Of a stretch of 39,074 bases of DNA, positions 1-9,039 are shown piece by piece (the first letter of the stretch is position 1; each line of letters opens with the position of its first letter). The stretch comes from Gammaproteobacteria bacterium (GTDB taxonomy: Bacteria > Pseudomonadota > Gammaproteobacteria > Pseudomonadales > Azotimanducaceae): assembly GCA_028821125.1 (NCBI GenBank), contig JAPPHD010000170.1:1-39074 (forward strand), in the 5' to 3' direction. The notes beneath the pieces are model-generated. The model was not told the origin of the DNA. It worked only from the letters and a program-made list of their open reading frames with translations, and searched no databases. The translations under genes were made by a program, and so were the position numbers.

Positions 1-54
1 CCTCACCCTGCCCGTTCGATGGGCTCCATCGAGTTGGTGAGCGATGCGGGCTAG
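1..54 (+). CDS. Possible C-terminal end of an upstream gene (partial)
   Basis: Frame 1 is open from the window edge to a TAG at 52-54 and would encode the last 17 residues of a protein (ending ELVSDAG). It lies 23 bases before the adaptor gene, where a regulator or outer-membrane channel gene might be expected. Too short to identify. The adaptor's own frame is also open to the window edge, so this frame may not be coding. Confidence 0.2.
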   Translation, partial: PHPARSMGSIELVSDAG

Positions 55-77
55 ATAACCGGCAAAGCTCGATAGCC

Positions 78-1244
78 GTGATCAGACAGAATCTGGGGCC
101 CATCGCCGTTCTCGTCGGCGGTCTCGCATTGGCCGTGCTCATCGCCGCGACCGGCCCGAGAACCCTACCGGTATCCCAGGCGCCGCAACACCTCGCCGTG
201 CGGACGATGCAGGCCCTCAAGCAGACCGTGCGCATGCAGGTGACCGCACACGGCGAGGTTCTCCCGCGGACCGAAAGCAGCCTGGTGGCGGAAGTGGCGG
301 GCAGGGTCACCTCGGTTTCGCCGGCGTTGGTGTCCGGCGGTTTCTTCGGCAGGGGCGATGTCCTGGTGGAGATCGAGCGCATCGACTACGAGGCCGCGCT
401 CGAACAATCCCGGGCGCACCTGGCTTCGGTCGAGAGCGAACTGTCCAACGCCGGGAAGGAGTACCAGCGCCTTCGGGAGCTGGCGGAACGGGAATCCGTG
501 AGCGAGTCCAGTCTTGACGCCGCCCATCACCGGTTGACCATCGCCCGCGCCTCGCTCCGGGAGGCAAACGTCCTGGTGGCCCGCGCCGAACGCGATCTCG
601 AGCGGACCCGGCTGATCGCTCCATACGATGGCCGCGTTCGCACCGAGCGGGTGGACGCCGGTCAGTTCGTCAATCGGGGCGAAGCCATCGCCACGCTCTA
701 TTCCACGGACTTCGCCGAAGTTCGCCTGCCCGTGCAGGACGATGACCTCGCGTTCCTGCCGCTGTCGCTTGGAAGACAGCAGAACGAGAGCGCACCGATG
801 CCGAAGGCGATTCTGAAAGCCCGCTTCTCCGGCGCCCGACGATCGTGGGAGGCACGGGTGGTGCGCACGGAAGGCGAACTCGATCCGCGAACCCGCATGG
901 TCAATCTGATCGCCCGGGTGCAATCGCCCTATGACCAGCCGGCCGATGTGCCGCCGCTGACCGTGGGACTGTTTGTCGAAGCGGAAATCGAGGGCAATTC
1001 CGTCGAGGATGTGGTGGCCGTTCCGAGATCGGCATTGCGCCCAGGCAATCGGCTGTACGTCGTGAGTGCGGACAATCGCCTGGTGTTCCGCGATGTGGAA
1101 GTGATCCGCATCGCGGGCGAGACGGCATACATCGGGGACGGAATCGAAAACGGCGAGACAATCTGTCTTTCCGCCATCGAAAGCCCCGTAGAGGGGCAGT
1201 CTGTCCGTCCGACGCGTACGGACACGGCTACGGACTTTCCATGA
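78..1244 (+). CDS. RND efflux periplasmic adaptor (HlyD/MFP family), pair A
   Basis: Periplasmic adaptor that would link the inner-membrane RND permease encoded next to an outer-membrane channel. The 388-residue protein starts with a single hydrophobic anchor (about residues 8-25), then a lipoyl-type half (AEVAGRVTSVSPALVSGG), an alpha-hairpin rich in Ala, Glu and Arg (about 108-180), the returning lipoyl half (LIAPYDGRVRTERVDAGQFV) and C-terminal beta-barrel and membrane-proximal parts. This is the standard MFP order. I chose the GTG at 78 because the anchor follows at once; the frame is open further upstream to the window edge and the ribosome site is weak, so a longer form is possible. The stop overlaps the permease start (ATGA at 1241-1244), which implies translational coupling. 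Substrate unknown. Confidence 0.9.
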   Translation: MIRQNLGPIAVLVGGLALAVLIAATGPRTLPVSQAPQHLAVRTMQALKQTVRMQVTAHGEVLPRTESSLVAEVAGRVTSVSPALVSGGFFGRGDVLVEIERIDYEAALEQSRAHLASVESELSNAGKEYQRLRELAERESVSESSLDAAHHRLTIARASLREANVLVARAERDLERTRLIAPYDGRVRTERVDAGQFVNRGEAIATLYSTDFAEVRLPVQDDDLAFLPLSLGRQQNESAPMPKAILKARFSGARRSWEARVVRTEGELDPRTRMVNLIARVQSPYDQPADVPPLTVGLFVEAEIEGNSVEDVVAVPRSALRPGNRLYVVSADNRLVFRDVEVIRIAGETAYIGDGIENGETICLSAIESPVEGQSVRPTRTDTATDFP

Positions 1245-4200
1245 AGCGGATGATCGCCTGGTTCGCCACCAACCATGTGGCGGCGAACCTGGTCATGGGA
1301 TTCGCGGTGATTGCCGGCCTGGCCGCGCTGACCCGGATTCCGGTGAAGATGTATCCCGATGTCGAAATCCCGATCATCAGCGTCAGCGTGCCCTACCTGG
1401 GCGCCGCGCCCGAGGAAGTCGAATCCGGGGTCTGCACACGGATCGAGGAGCGCCTCGAAGGCATAACCGGGGTCAAGGAACTGAACTCGATCGCCAGCGA
1501 AGGCCTCTGCACGACCAACGTGGAACTGTTCTTCGATGCGGACAGCACCCGGGTACTGGACGAGGTGCAGAACCAGGTCGATGCAATCGACACTTTTCCC
1601 GAGGAAACGGAAAAACCGATTGTCAGGTTCCTGGAACTGACGACCATCGTCGTGGAAATCGCCGTTACCGGCCCGACCGACGAGAGGGCGCTGAAGGAGC
1701 TCGGGCAGCGGGTCCGCAACGACATCCTCGCGCTCCCCGGCATCGCCCACGCAGACCTCGCAAACGTCCGGCCCTACGAGATATCCGTGGAGGTCTCGGA
1801 GCTGTCGCTCCTGCGCAACGGCCTTACCTTCGACGAGGTGGCGGCGGCGGTGCGCAAACGCTCCGTCGACCTGCCCGGCGGTTCCATCCGAACCGGCTCG
1901 AACGAAGTGCTGCTGCGCACCCGGGGCCAGGCCTATTGGGGTCACGAACTGGAAAAACTGGAGGTAACCACCCGCGCCGACGGCACAAGGGTGCTCCTTC
2001 AAGACATTGCGCGAGTCGTGGACGGCTTCGAGGATACCGGCCAGACCCTCAGTTTCGACGGCAGGCCCGCAGCACTGATACAGGTCGCTCGTGTCGGCAA
2101 CCAGGATCTCCGCCAGGTCAGCGAAACCGTCCGGGAATTCGTGGCGCACTCGGCGTCGCGGTATCCGGAAGGCGTTGCACTGACGCTCTGGAACGACGAG
2201 TCCGTTCTGGTCAGGGACCGGTTGAGCACCCTGGTCGACAGCGGCGTGCAGGGGCTGTTGCTGGTGCTGATTCTCCTGGCCCTGTTTCTGCGGCCCCACC
2301 TGGCGATCTGGGTGGCCGCGGGCATCCCCATCGCCTTTCTCGGCGCCATCTTCCTGATCTACTGGTTCGGCTATTCCATCGATGCCATTTCCGTGATCGG
2401 GTTCATCCTGGCGCTTGGCATGCTGGTCGACGATGCCGTCGTGGTCGGCGAGAGCGTCTACGTCGCCCATCAGCGAGGCTCGGGACAGCTCGCAGGCGCC
2501 ATCGAAGGCGCGCAGCAGGTACTGGTACCCGTCACCTTCGGGGTGCTGACCACGATCGCGGCCTTTGCGCCGCTGTTGTTCAGTGTGGGCACTGTCGGCG
2601 AAATCATGGCAATCACGGCGGCTACGGTGACTTTCTGCCTGGTCTTCTCGTTGATCGAGTGCCAGATGGTGCTGCCGGCCCATCTCGGCCACAGCGGGCA
2701 GCGGATGCCGCTGGGCGATTTCGGCATGACCCTGCTGGTTGCCCTGATCATCGCCGCCATTGCAGTCGCGCCGGACCGGCGCACGGGCGCCGCTCTCGCA
2801 CTCGGCGCGGTGACCCTGGTCTATGCGGCCCATCTCAACGGCCTGCTCAGCCGAATGGCCGCCGGGTTCACGCGGCTGCAGATGACGTTCGAATCCGGCC
2901 TCCAGACGTTCATCGACACCCGGTTCCGCCGCCTCGTACGCCGCGTACTGGGCGCCCGGCGCCTGACGCTGGCCCTGGCACTGGCCGCATTGGCATCGGC
3001 GGCCGGCATCGTTGCCGGCGGGCACCTGCCCTTCACGTTCATGATGCCGGTGCAGGGCGACCGGGTGGCTGCCCGGCTGACGATGCCGCCCGGAATCGGC
3101 GCCGGTGTCACCGACGAAGCCATTGCCCGGCTCACCGAATCGGCGCGCAGCGTTCAGCGGCAACTGGTGGGGGAATCCGGCGACTCTCCGGTCTTGCACA
3201 TTATGGCGGCCCGGGGCGGCCACCCATCGACCGGGGCCGCCGTCAGCGGTGTGCGCCAGGATTCGGGGACCCATCTGGGCGAAGTCGTCATGCAGTTGAG
3301 CCCCAGCGAAAGCCGGGAGTTGACCACCGGGGAGATTGCCGAGTTCTGGCGCGAAACCAACGGACCCATCGAAGAAGCGATCGAGTTGAGTTTCGACACC
3401 GAAAGGGTCACAACCGGCAACGACATTGACATTCGGTTTTCCGGCGAGGACCTGGACGCCCTGAGGACAGTCGCTGCCGTGATCCGCGCAGCGCTGGCCG
3501 AATATCCGGGTGTCTACGATATCACCGACTCGTTCCGCGCGGGCAAGGAGGAACTGCAACTGTCGGTTTCGCCCGCCGGAGAAGCCCTCGGCGTCACCCT
3601 GTCCGACCTTGGGCGCCAGGTGCGCCAGGCGTTTTACGGCGAGGAAGCGCAACGTGTCCAGCGAGGCCGCGAGGATGTCCGCATCATGGTGCGGCTCACG
3701 GAGCCCGAGCGCCGCTCCCTGGAGTCGCTCTATTCCCTGCGCATACGCACGGCGGACGGCGGCGCGGCGCCGTTTCGAACCGTGGCCGAAGTGACGGGCG
3801 GCCGCGGGCTTGCCGCCATCACGCGCACCGGGGGCAACCGGTCCGTCAATGTGAGGGCCAAGGTCGATCCAACCCGAACCTCGGCCGGTGCGGTGCTCGG
3901 GGAGTTGAACGCCGGGCTCCTCCCGGAAACGGTCTCGGCCTGGCCAGGCATGACGTACTCGCTGGAAAGCGCACAACGGCAACGGGAGGTGGGCGAGAGG
4001 CTGGTACCGATGTTCCTTTTGGCCATGTTCGTCATATTCGCGCTTCTGGCCATTCCGCTGCATTCCTATGTGCAGCCGCTGATCATCATGGCGACGCTGC
4101 CGTTCGCCTTCATGGGCGCGGTCTGGGGTCATCTGCTGATGAAGGGTTTCGGCAATGTCCCCGGCCTTTCGATGCCGTCGATCTTCGGTGCGGTGGCGGC

Positions 4201-5830
4201 GTCCGGCGTCGTGATCAACGCAACGCTCGTGCTGCTGCACGAGGTCAATCGCTGCCTGTCGGCCGGAGACTCCACCTACGACGCGCTGGTCAACGCCACG
4301 GTGACCCGCGCCCGCCCGATCCTGATCACCACCGTCACCACCTTTGCGGGGCTGCTGCCGCTGATGCTCAACCGGAGCGTGCAGGCCCAGCCCCTGATCC
4401 CCATGGCAACCTCGCTGGCTTACGGCGTACTGTTCGCGTCCGTCGCCACCCTGCTGGTCGCTCCCGCATTCCTGCTCGTGCTACGCGATATCAGGGGCGG
4501 CGCAAAACGGGTGGGCGACGTTCTCGGCAACCTCGCCGGCACGGCGCCGCGCCTGACAAAGTGGATGGACCGGTTTCCTTACGTGCAGGAAAGCCTGCGC
4601 ACCCGGGAATTCGAGGACCTGCAGATTCCCGAAGACATCGGCCTCGACCCGGAGACCGCCCGGATCGCGCGCGAAGGCCTGGTGCGCCTGTATTACGAGC
4701 GCGAATTCGACCGGGAGGAAATGCGCGCACAACTCGGCGCGATCGCGGCGAAAGCGCCGATGACCGACAACCTGGTCGGTGAAACGAGAGTCTGGGCGGA
4801 ACAGCGGTCCTTTCAGCTCGGTGTGCACATGTTGCGCGGTGTCATTGCCCCCACCGATGCGGCGCGGCCCCTGACCGACATCCTGGATACCTGCCTGGCG
4901 GAGTTGCTGCGGGCGGCCGGGCGGGATCTGCTGGCGGAAACGGATCGGCCCCTTGACGGCAACGTCTGCCTGGTCGCCCTCGGTTCCGCCGGGCGGCGGG
5001 AGTTCGCCATCGGCAGCCCGTTGAAGCTGCTGTTTGTCTACGAACTCCCCGGCGCGCGGTCGACCGGCACGTCGCCGGCACCCGAAGACAGCTACGGGGA
5101 GTATCTGCAACGGCTGATGCGGCTGGTGGGCAATCTCTCGCCGGAGAACATGCTTTTCGAAGCGGTACCGCCCTACGCCCTGCCCCGGGGGTCCGGCAGG
5201 GTGGCCGCCTGTTCCCTGCCGGCATTGCGCGATCGTTTCGACGAGGATGCCGAGCCATCGGAACTTCGCATGCTGACGCATGCCCGCATCGTCGAGGCAC
5301 AAGGCGCTCTCGGTGACCGCTTTTCGGCATTCCGGCAAGCGGCGCTCTCGCGAATTCCGAACCGGGATGCGCTGGTTGCCGATTTCCTCGAAGCGAGGCA
5401 GCGAATATCACAGCGTTACCAGCCCGGCGATGCCTGGGACGTACGCAACCGCCCCGGCGGTCTCGACGACCTGGTACTGCTGGCCGAGTACCTGCAGTTG
5501 AGCGGCGCCGCAACAACGCCCGCCATGCTCGTCAACGGCCTCGTTCCCACCTTCGCCGCCGCTGCCGAACACCGCCTGATCGACGAGTCCGCGGCAGCGG
5601 AACTGGCCGCCGCCGCCAGATTGTGGCAATGCCTCGACGGCTATTTCCGCATGACCTCGACAGGCGCCTTCGACCCCGGGTCAGCGTCTGCGGAACTGCG
5701 CGAAGTCATCGCCCGGGGCTGCGAAACGGACGAGTTCGAAGCGCTGCCGGCAAGGATCTCCGATGCTTCCGGGCGTGCCGCCGAAATCTTCGACCGCCTG
5801 CTGGGCGCCCCGCAAAGCACCCCGCGTTAG
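1241..5830 (+). CDS. RND efflux permease fused to a degenerate GlnE-like adenylyltransferase domain
   Basis: Inner-membrane proton-driven efflux pump with an unusual extension; 1529 residues against about 1050 for the two other permeases here. Residues 1 to about 1090 are a full RND permease: TM1, YPDVEIPIISVSVPY, the TM4 motif LVDDAVVVGE (D397, D398), a porter repeat, and TM10-12 with RARPILITTVTTFAGLLPL. An extra hydrophobic pair (about 488-545) lies between the two halves. The TM10 motif is INATLVLLHEVN where the sister pumps have VNDALVLLDRYN and INDTLLLMDRFN. From about 1105 to 1529 the protein resembles one catalytic half of GlnE: a helical lead-in, LGSAGRREFAIGSPLKLLFVY (GlnE pattern LGxLGGREL-GSDLDLxFVY, here P1260 and K1262 replace the Asp residues), an ARIVEAQGALGDRF segment, and WDVRNRPGGLDDLVLLAEYL. 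The domain would be cytoplasmic. It is probably a pseudo-nucleotidyltransferase with a sensory or docking role. A DUF294-type origin is the alternative. The reading frame is uninterrupted. Confidence 0.85.
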   Translation: MKRMIAWFATNHVAANLVMGFAVIAGLAALTRIPVKMYPDVEIPIISVSVPYLGAAPEEVESGVCTRIEERLEGITGVKELNSIASEGLCTTNVELFFDADSTRVLDEVQNQVDAIDTFPEETEKPIVRFLELTTIVVEIAVTGPTDERALKELGQRVRNDILALPGIAHADLANVRPYEISVEVSELSLLRNGLTFDEVAAAVRKRSVDLPGGSIRTGSNEVLLRTRGQAYWGHELEKLEVTTRADGTRVLLQDIARVVDGFEDTGQTLSFDGRPAALIQVARVGNQDLRQVSETVREFVAHSASRYPEGVALTLWNDESVLVRDRLSTLVDSGVQGLLLVLILLALFLRPHLAIWVAAGIPIAFLGAIFLIYWFGYSIDAISVIGFILALGMLVDDAVVVGESVYVAHQRGSGQLAGAIEGAQQVLVPVTFGVLTTIAAFAPLLFSVGTVGEIMAITAATVTFCLVFSLIECQMVLPAHLGHSGQRMPLGDFGMTLLVALIIAAIAVAPDRRTGAALALGAVTLVYAAHLNGLLSRMAAGFTRLQMTFESGLQTFIDTRFRRLVRRVLGARRLTLALALAALASAAGIVAGGHLPFTFMMPVQGDRVAARLTMPPGIGAGVTDEAIARLTESARSVQRQLVGESGDSPVLHIMAARGGHPSTGAAVSGVRQDSGTHLGEVVMQLSPSESRELTTGEIAEFWRETNGPIEEAIELSFDTERVTTGNDIDIRFSGEDLDALRTVAAVIRAALAEYPGVYDITDSFRAGKEELQLSVSPAGEALGVTLSDLGRQVRQAFYGEEAQRVQRGREDVRIMVRLTEPERRSLESLYSLRIRTADGGAAPFRTVAEVTGGRGLAAITRTGGNRSVNVRAKVDPTRTSAGAVLGELNAGLLPETVSAWPGMTYSLESAQRQREVGERLVPMFLLAMFVIFALLAIPLHSYVQPLIIMATLPFAFMGAVWGHLLMKGFGNVPGLSMPSIFGAVAASGVVINATLVLLHEVNRCLSAGDSTYDALVNATVTRARPILITTVTTFAGLLPLMLNRSVQAQPLIPMATSLAYGVLFASVATLLVAPAFLLVLRDIRGGAKRVGDVLGNLAGTAPRLTKWMDRFPYVQESLRTREFEDLQIPEDIGLDPETARIAREGLVRLYYEREFDREEMRAQLGAIAAKAPMTDNLVGETRVWAEQRSFQLGVHMLRGVIAPTDAARPLTDILDTCLAELLRAAGRDLLAETDRPLDGNVCLVALGSAGRREFAIGSPLKLLFVYELPGARSTGTSPAPEDSYGEYLQRLMRLVGNLSPENMLFEAVPPYALPRGSGRVAACSLPALRDRFDEDAEPSELRMLTHARIVEAQGALGDRFSAFRQAALSRIPNRDALVADFLEARQRISQRYQPGDAWDVRNRPGGLDDLVLLAEYLQLSGAATTPAMLVNGLVPTFAAAAEHRLIDESAAAELAAAARLWQCLDGYFRMTSTGAFDPGSASAELREVIARGCETDEFEALPARISDASGRAAEIFDRLLGAPQSTPR

Positions 5831-5892
5831 CCCGCTTCTGTCACCATTGTTGCTGGCGCGGGCGTCGAGGCGCATCTTCATCGACGGCAGGG

Positions 5893-8800
5893 CTACTCCT
5901 TTCGCCCCTCCACAACCATTACCAGGGTCGGGAGGAAAATCAGCGTGAACAGGGTCGAGAACACAAGACCGCCGAACATGCTCACTACCAGGGGCACCAG
6001 AAAAACCAGTTCGTCAGCGCGTTCGTAGAGCATGGGGGACAGTCCCAACAGCGTCGTTACCGTGGTAAGGAAAACCGCCCGGAAGCGATGCTGAGATGCG
6101 GCCGCCACGGCTGCAATTGCCGGCAATCCGGCATGTTCCCCGCGAATCCTGTTGTAGCGGTCCAGCAGCACCAGCGCATCGTTCACGATGATTCCGCTGA
6201 CACCGATCACGCCGAACAACGACACGGCCGAGAAGTCCCAACCCAGCAACCAGTGCGCGAACACCCCACCCGTGAACGCCATGGGAATGCCGGCCACGGC
6301 AACGATCGGCTTCCAGTAGCTGCGCAGGAAGCCCGCCATGAGCGCATACATCACGATCAGGACGATCGGAACGAGCACACTCAGCGTATCGTACATGGCC
6401 GCCTCCGCCCTGGCGCCCTGATCGGCATTGATTCGGATGCCGGGGAATTTCGCCACAAGCTGCGGAATCACGTTCTTATCGACCAGGGCCCTGGCCTGAA
6501 TGGGCGTGATGACCGTCGTGTCGGCACGTGCGCTCAGCAACGCGGCCGGTTTGCCGTCGATTCGCGTCCGCGTGGCGAAATCGCGCGTTTCGGTAATGCG
6601 TGCCACCATGGACAAGGGCACTTCGCCCCCTCCGGGACGCTGGATGCGTTCGCTGGTCAACTCGCTCAAGCTCCGGCGTCGCTCCGGCGGATAGCGAACC
6701 ATCACCTTGACTTCATCACGGTCCCGTTGAATCCGCTGTACCTCCAGGCCATGAAAGCTGGCCCGCAGTTGCCCGGCTATGTCCGCGGGCGTGAGGCCGG
6801 CCGCATACCCGGCCTCGGTCATGTCGATGTCGAAGTGCCGCTTTCCCTGCGAAAGGCTGTCCGTAACCTCGTATAGCCCGCCCAGGTTTTCGAGGTAGGT
6901 CCTCAGTTGCGTTGTGGCCTCGAGCAATACGCCCGGGTCGTCGTGTTCGACGGAATAGGCGACACCGGGCAGTTCTGCAAGGGCTCCGCGACGGAACACG
7001 ACGCCCTCCAGCCCGGACACATTGCCGACGTTCTGTCGCCACGCCCGCTCAACCCGGTCGGGCGCGGCATTGCGCACGGGCCTGTCGGCGAGATGAAGCC
7101 TGACGGAAGCGATGTGGCTGCGATTCGAGGCCCGGGTATCCCAGCGCCGCTCCCGGGGCGATGCAGCGGTATTGCCCGCCATGATGCTGACGCGGGCAAC
7201 CGATGTGCCATCGAGTTGAGCGTTAATGGCGTAACCGGCCTCCGCAAATCGTTCCGCTGCGGCTACTGTCGCCGCGAAGGGAGTGCCTGCCGGCAAAGTC
7301 AGGTCTGCCTGTATGAAATCGGCGGAGTTGGCTTTTTCGAACGCCACCATCCGCACGACGTCCGAACGCAGAAGCAGCAACGCGGCAAGGACCAGCAGCA
7401 CGCCACCGGCAATGGTTGCAATCGTATGGCGAACTGCCCAGGAAACCGCGGGCAACACGACACGGTCGCTCATGCTTTTCATCCATAGCCTTGCCCGTGC
7501 CTGCACATCGCTCAGCGGCGGGAGGCTCCACTGCCGCTGGTGGGACAGGTGTGCCGGAAGTATGAAGAACGCCTCCACGAGCGAGATCAGCAGCACGAAC
7601 AACACCACATAGGGAATGACCTGCAGCAACTGCAGGGCGCCCGCCACGAAGAACAGAAACGGGATGAAGGCGACGACGGTTGTCAGTACACCCACGCATA
7701 TGGGATTCACCACACCTCGCGCACCTTCGATCGCCGCTTCCAGGGCACCCCTGCCCTTTTCGCGTTCCGCCGCGATGTTCTCACCGACCACCACCGCATC
7801 GTCGACGACGATACCCACCAGCATGAACAGGGCGAAGATCGTCATCACATTGAACGTCAGGTCCGCGGAGCCGAAAAACAGCAGCGCGCCGATAAACGAC
7901 AGGGGGATACCGAACCCGATCCAGAAGGCGACACGCAGGTCGAACATGAGCACCAGGCAGACAAACACCAGCACGACGCCTGCGAGCCCATTCTGCACCA
8001 CCGTCAGCAGGAGGTGGGCGACCGGCTCCGCCCGATCCTCCCAGACACTGACCGCCACGTCCTGGGGAACGGGGTAGTCGACAAGAGCGCCCCGGATCAC
8101 CTCGGCAACGTCGCGAATCGACTGATTGACCGTCGCGTCGATCTGAATCAGCACGGTGGGGACGCCATCGACCTGCATGACAAGTTCGTCATCGACGAAC
8201 CCATCGCGGATTTCCGCAATGTCGCCGACGCTCACGATGGTACCGTCGAGCCTTGTGATGAGGGGGATATCGAGAAACTCCTCGCCGGCGCTGCGCTTCG
8301 ACAGCGTCTGCAGAACCACGCCGCCGGCTGCGGTGCGCAATTCGCCGGCGGTGAGGTTCATCGAGGCCTGACGCACCGTGCGTGCGACTTCGGAGATGGT
8401 CAAACCGTTGCGGCGCAACGCCTCTTCGGTCAATTCGATGGTGATCTCCCGATCGCGCGCGCCTTTCAGTTCGACCAGAGAGATGGACGGTAACGCCAGC
8501 AGGGCGTCGCGCAAATTCTCGGCGGCAAGCCGCAACTGGTGCTCCGTTACGACGGCAGAAGAAACCGCCAGCGTCATCACCTCGCGCGCTGCCAGCAGCT
8601 TCAACACTTCCGGCTGCTCGGCACTGACGGGCGGGAAGTTCTCGATGCGGTCGACGGCATTCTGTATATCGTCGAGCACAACGTCGGGATCGGCGAAGGG
8701 AGCGACTTCGACATTGATCTGGCCGAGACCCTCCGTGGCGGTTCCCACGACACGCTCCACACCGGGGTTGCCTATGATGCTCTCCTCGACCCTGCGGTTG

Positions 8801-9039
8801 ATGTCCTGCTCCACCTCTTCGGGCGACGTGCCCGGCGAGGGGACACGAACCGTAACGGCACGGTGATCGACATCGGGAAAGTTCTGCACGGCCAACCCGG
8901 TGCCGGCGATGACGCCACCGACGAGCAGGACGAGCATGATGAGGTTGGCGGCGACCCGGTTCTCCGCGAAGTAGGCAATCGGCCCCTTGGCCACGGTCTC
9001 GCCCGGCTGTACGGCTTGATCGGCGTCGGTGGCGCTCAT
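5893..9039 (-). CDS. RND efflux permease, pair B
   Basis: Inner-membrane RND transporter of about 1048 residues, normal for the family. It shows TM1 (residues about 24-45), NFPDVDHRAVTVRVPSPGTS, the TM4 proton-relay motif GIVVDDAVVVGEN with D413 and D414, a periplasmic porter loop in each half, and the TM10 motif GIIVNDALVLLDRYN. I start it at the ATG at 9039-9037, which overlaps the adaptor stop as ATGA and has an AGGGG-type site upstream. A TTG eight codons earlier is the alternative. It is convergent with the fused permease of pair A, with 62 bases between the two stops. It has no C-terminal extension, ending soon after TM12 (VMVVEGRKE). Substrate unknown. Confidence 0.93.
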   Translation of the reverse strand: MSATDADQAVQPGETVAKGPIAYFAENRVAANLIMLVLLVGGVIAGTGLAVQNFPDVDHRAVTVRVPSPGTSPEEVEQDINRRVEESIIGNPGVERVVGTATEGLGQINVEVAPFADPDVVLDDIQNAVDRIENFPPVSAEQPEVLKLLAAREVMTLAVSSAVVTEHQLRLAAENLRDALLALPSISLVELKGARDREITIELTEEALRRNGLTISEVARTVRQASMNLTAGELRTAAGGVVLQTLSKRSAGEEFLDIPLITRLDGTIVSVGDIAEIRDGFVDDELVMQVDGVPTVLIQIDATVNQSIRDVAEVIRGALVDYPVPQDVAVSVWEDRAEPVAHLLLTVVQNGLAGVVLVFVCLVLMFDLRVAFWIGFGIPLSFIGALLFFGSADLTFNVMTIFALFMLVGIVVDDAVVVGENIAAEREKGRGALEAAIEGARGVVNPICVGVLTTVVAFIPFLFFVAGALQLLQVIPYVVLFVLLISLVEAFFILPAHLSHQRQWSLPPLSDVQARARLWMKSMSDRVVLPAVSWAVRHTIATIAGGVLLVLAALLLLRSDVVRMVAFEKANSADFIQADLTLPAGTPFAATVAAAERFAEAGYAINAQLDGTSVARVSIMAGNTAASPRERRWDTRASNRSHIASVRLHLADRPVRNAAPDRVERAWRQNVGNVSGLEGVVFRRGALAELPGVAYSVEHDDPGVLLEATTQLRTYLENLGGLYEVTDSLSQGKRHFDIDMTEAGYAAGLTPADIAGQLRASFHGLEVQRIQRDRDEVKVMVRYPPERRRSLSELTSERIQRPGGGEVPLSMVARITETRDFATRTRIDGKPAALLSARADTTVITPIQARALVDKNVIPQLVAKFPGIRINADQGARAEAAMYDTLSVLVPIVLIVMYALMAGFLRSYWKPIVAVAGIPMAFTGGVFAHWLLGWDFSAVSLFGVIGVSGIIVNDALVLLDRYNRIRGEHAGLPAIAAVAAASQHRFRAVFLTTVTTLLGLSPMLYERADELVFLVPLVVSMFGGLVFSTLFTLIFLPTLVMVVEGRKE

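Noticed and set aside
929-4240. A very long open frame (1103 codons) antisense to the fused permease
   Set aside because: Its translation is rich in Arg, His, Gln and Asp without hydrophobic cores, domains or a ribosome site. It is the mirror of GC-rich coding DNA.
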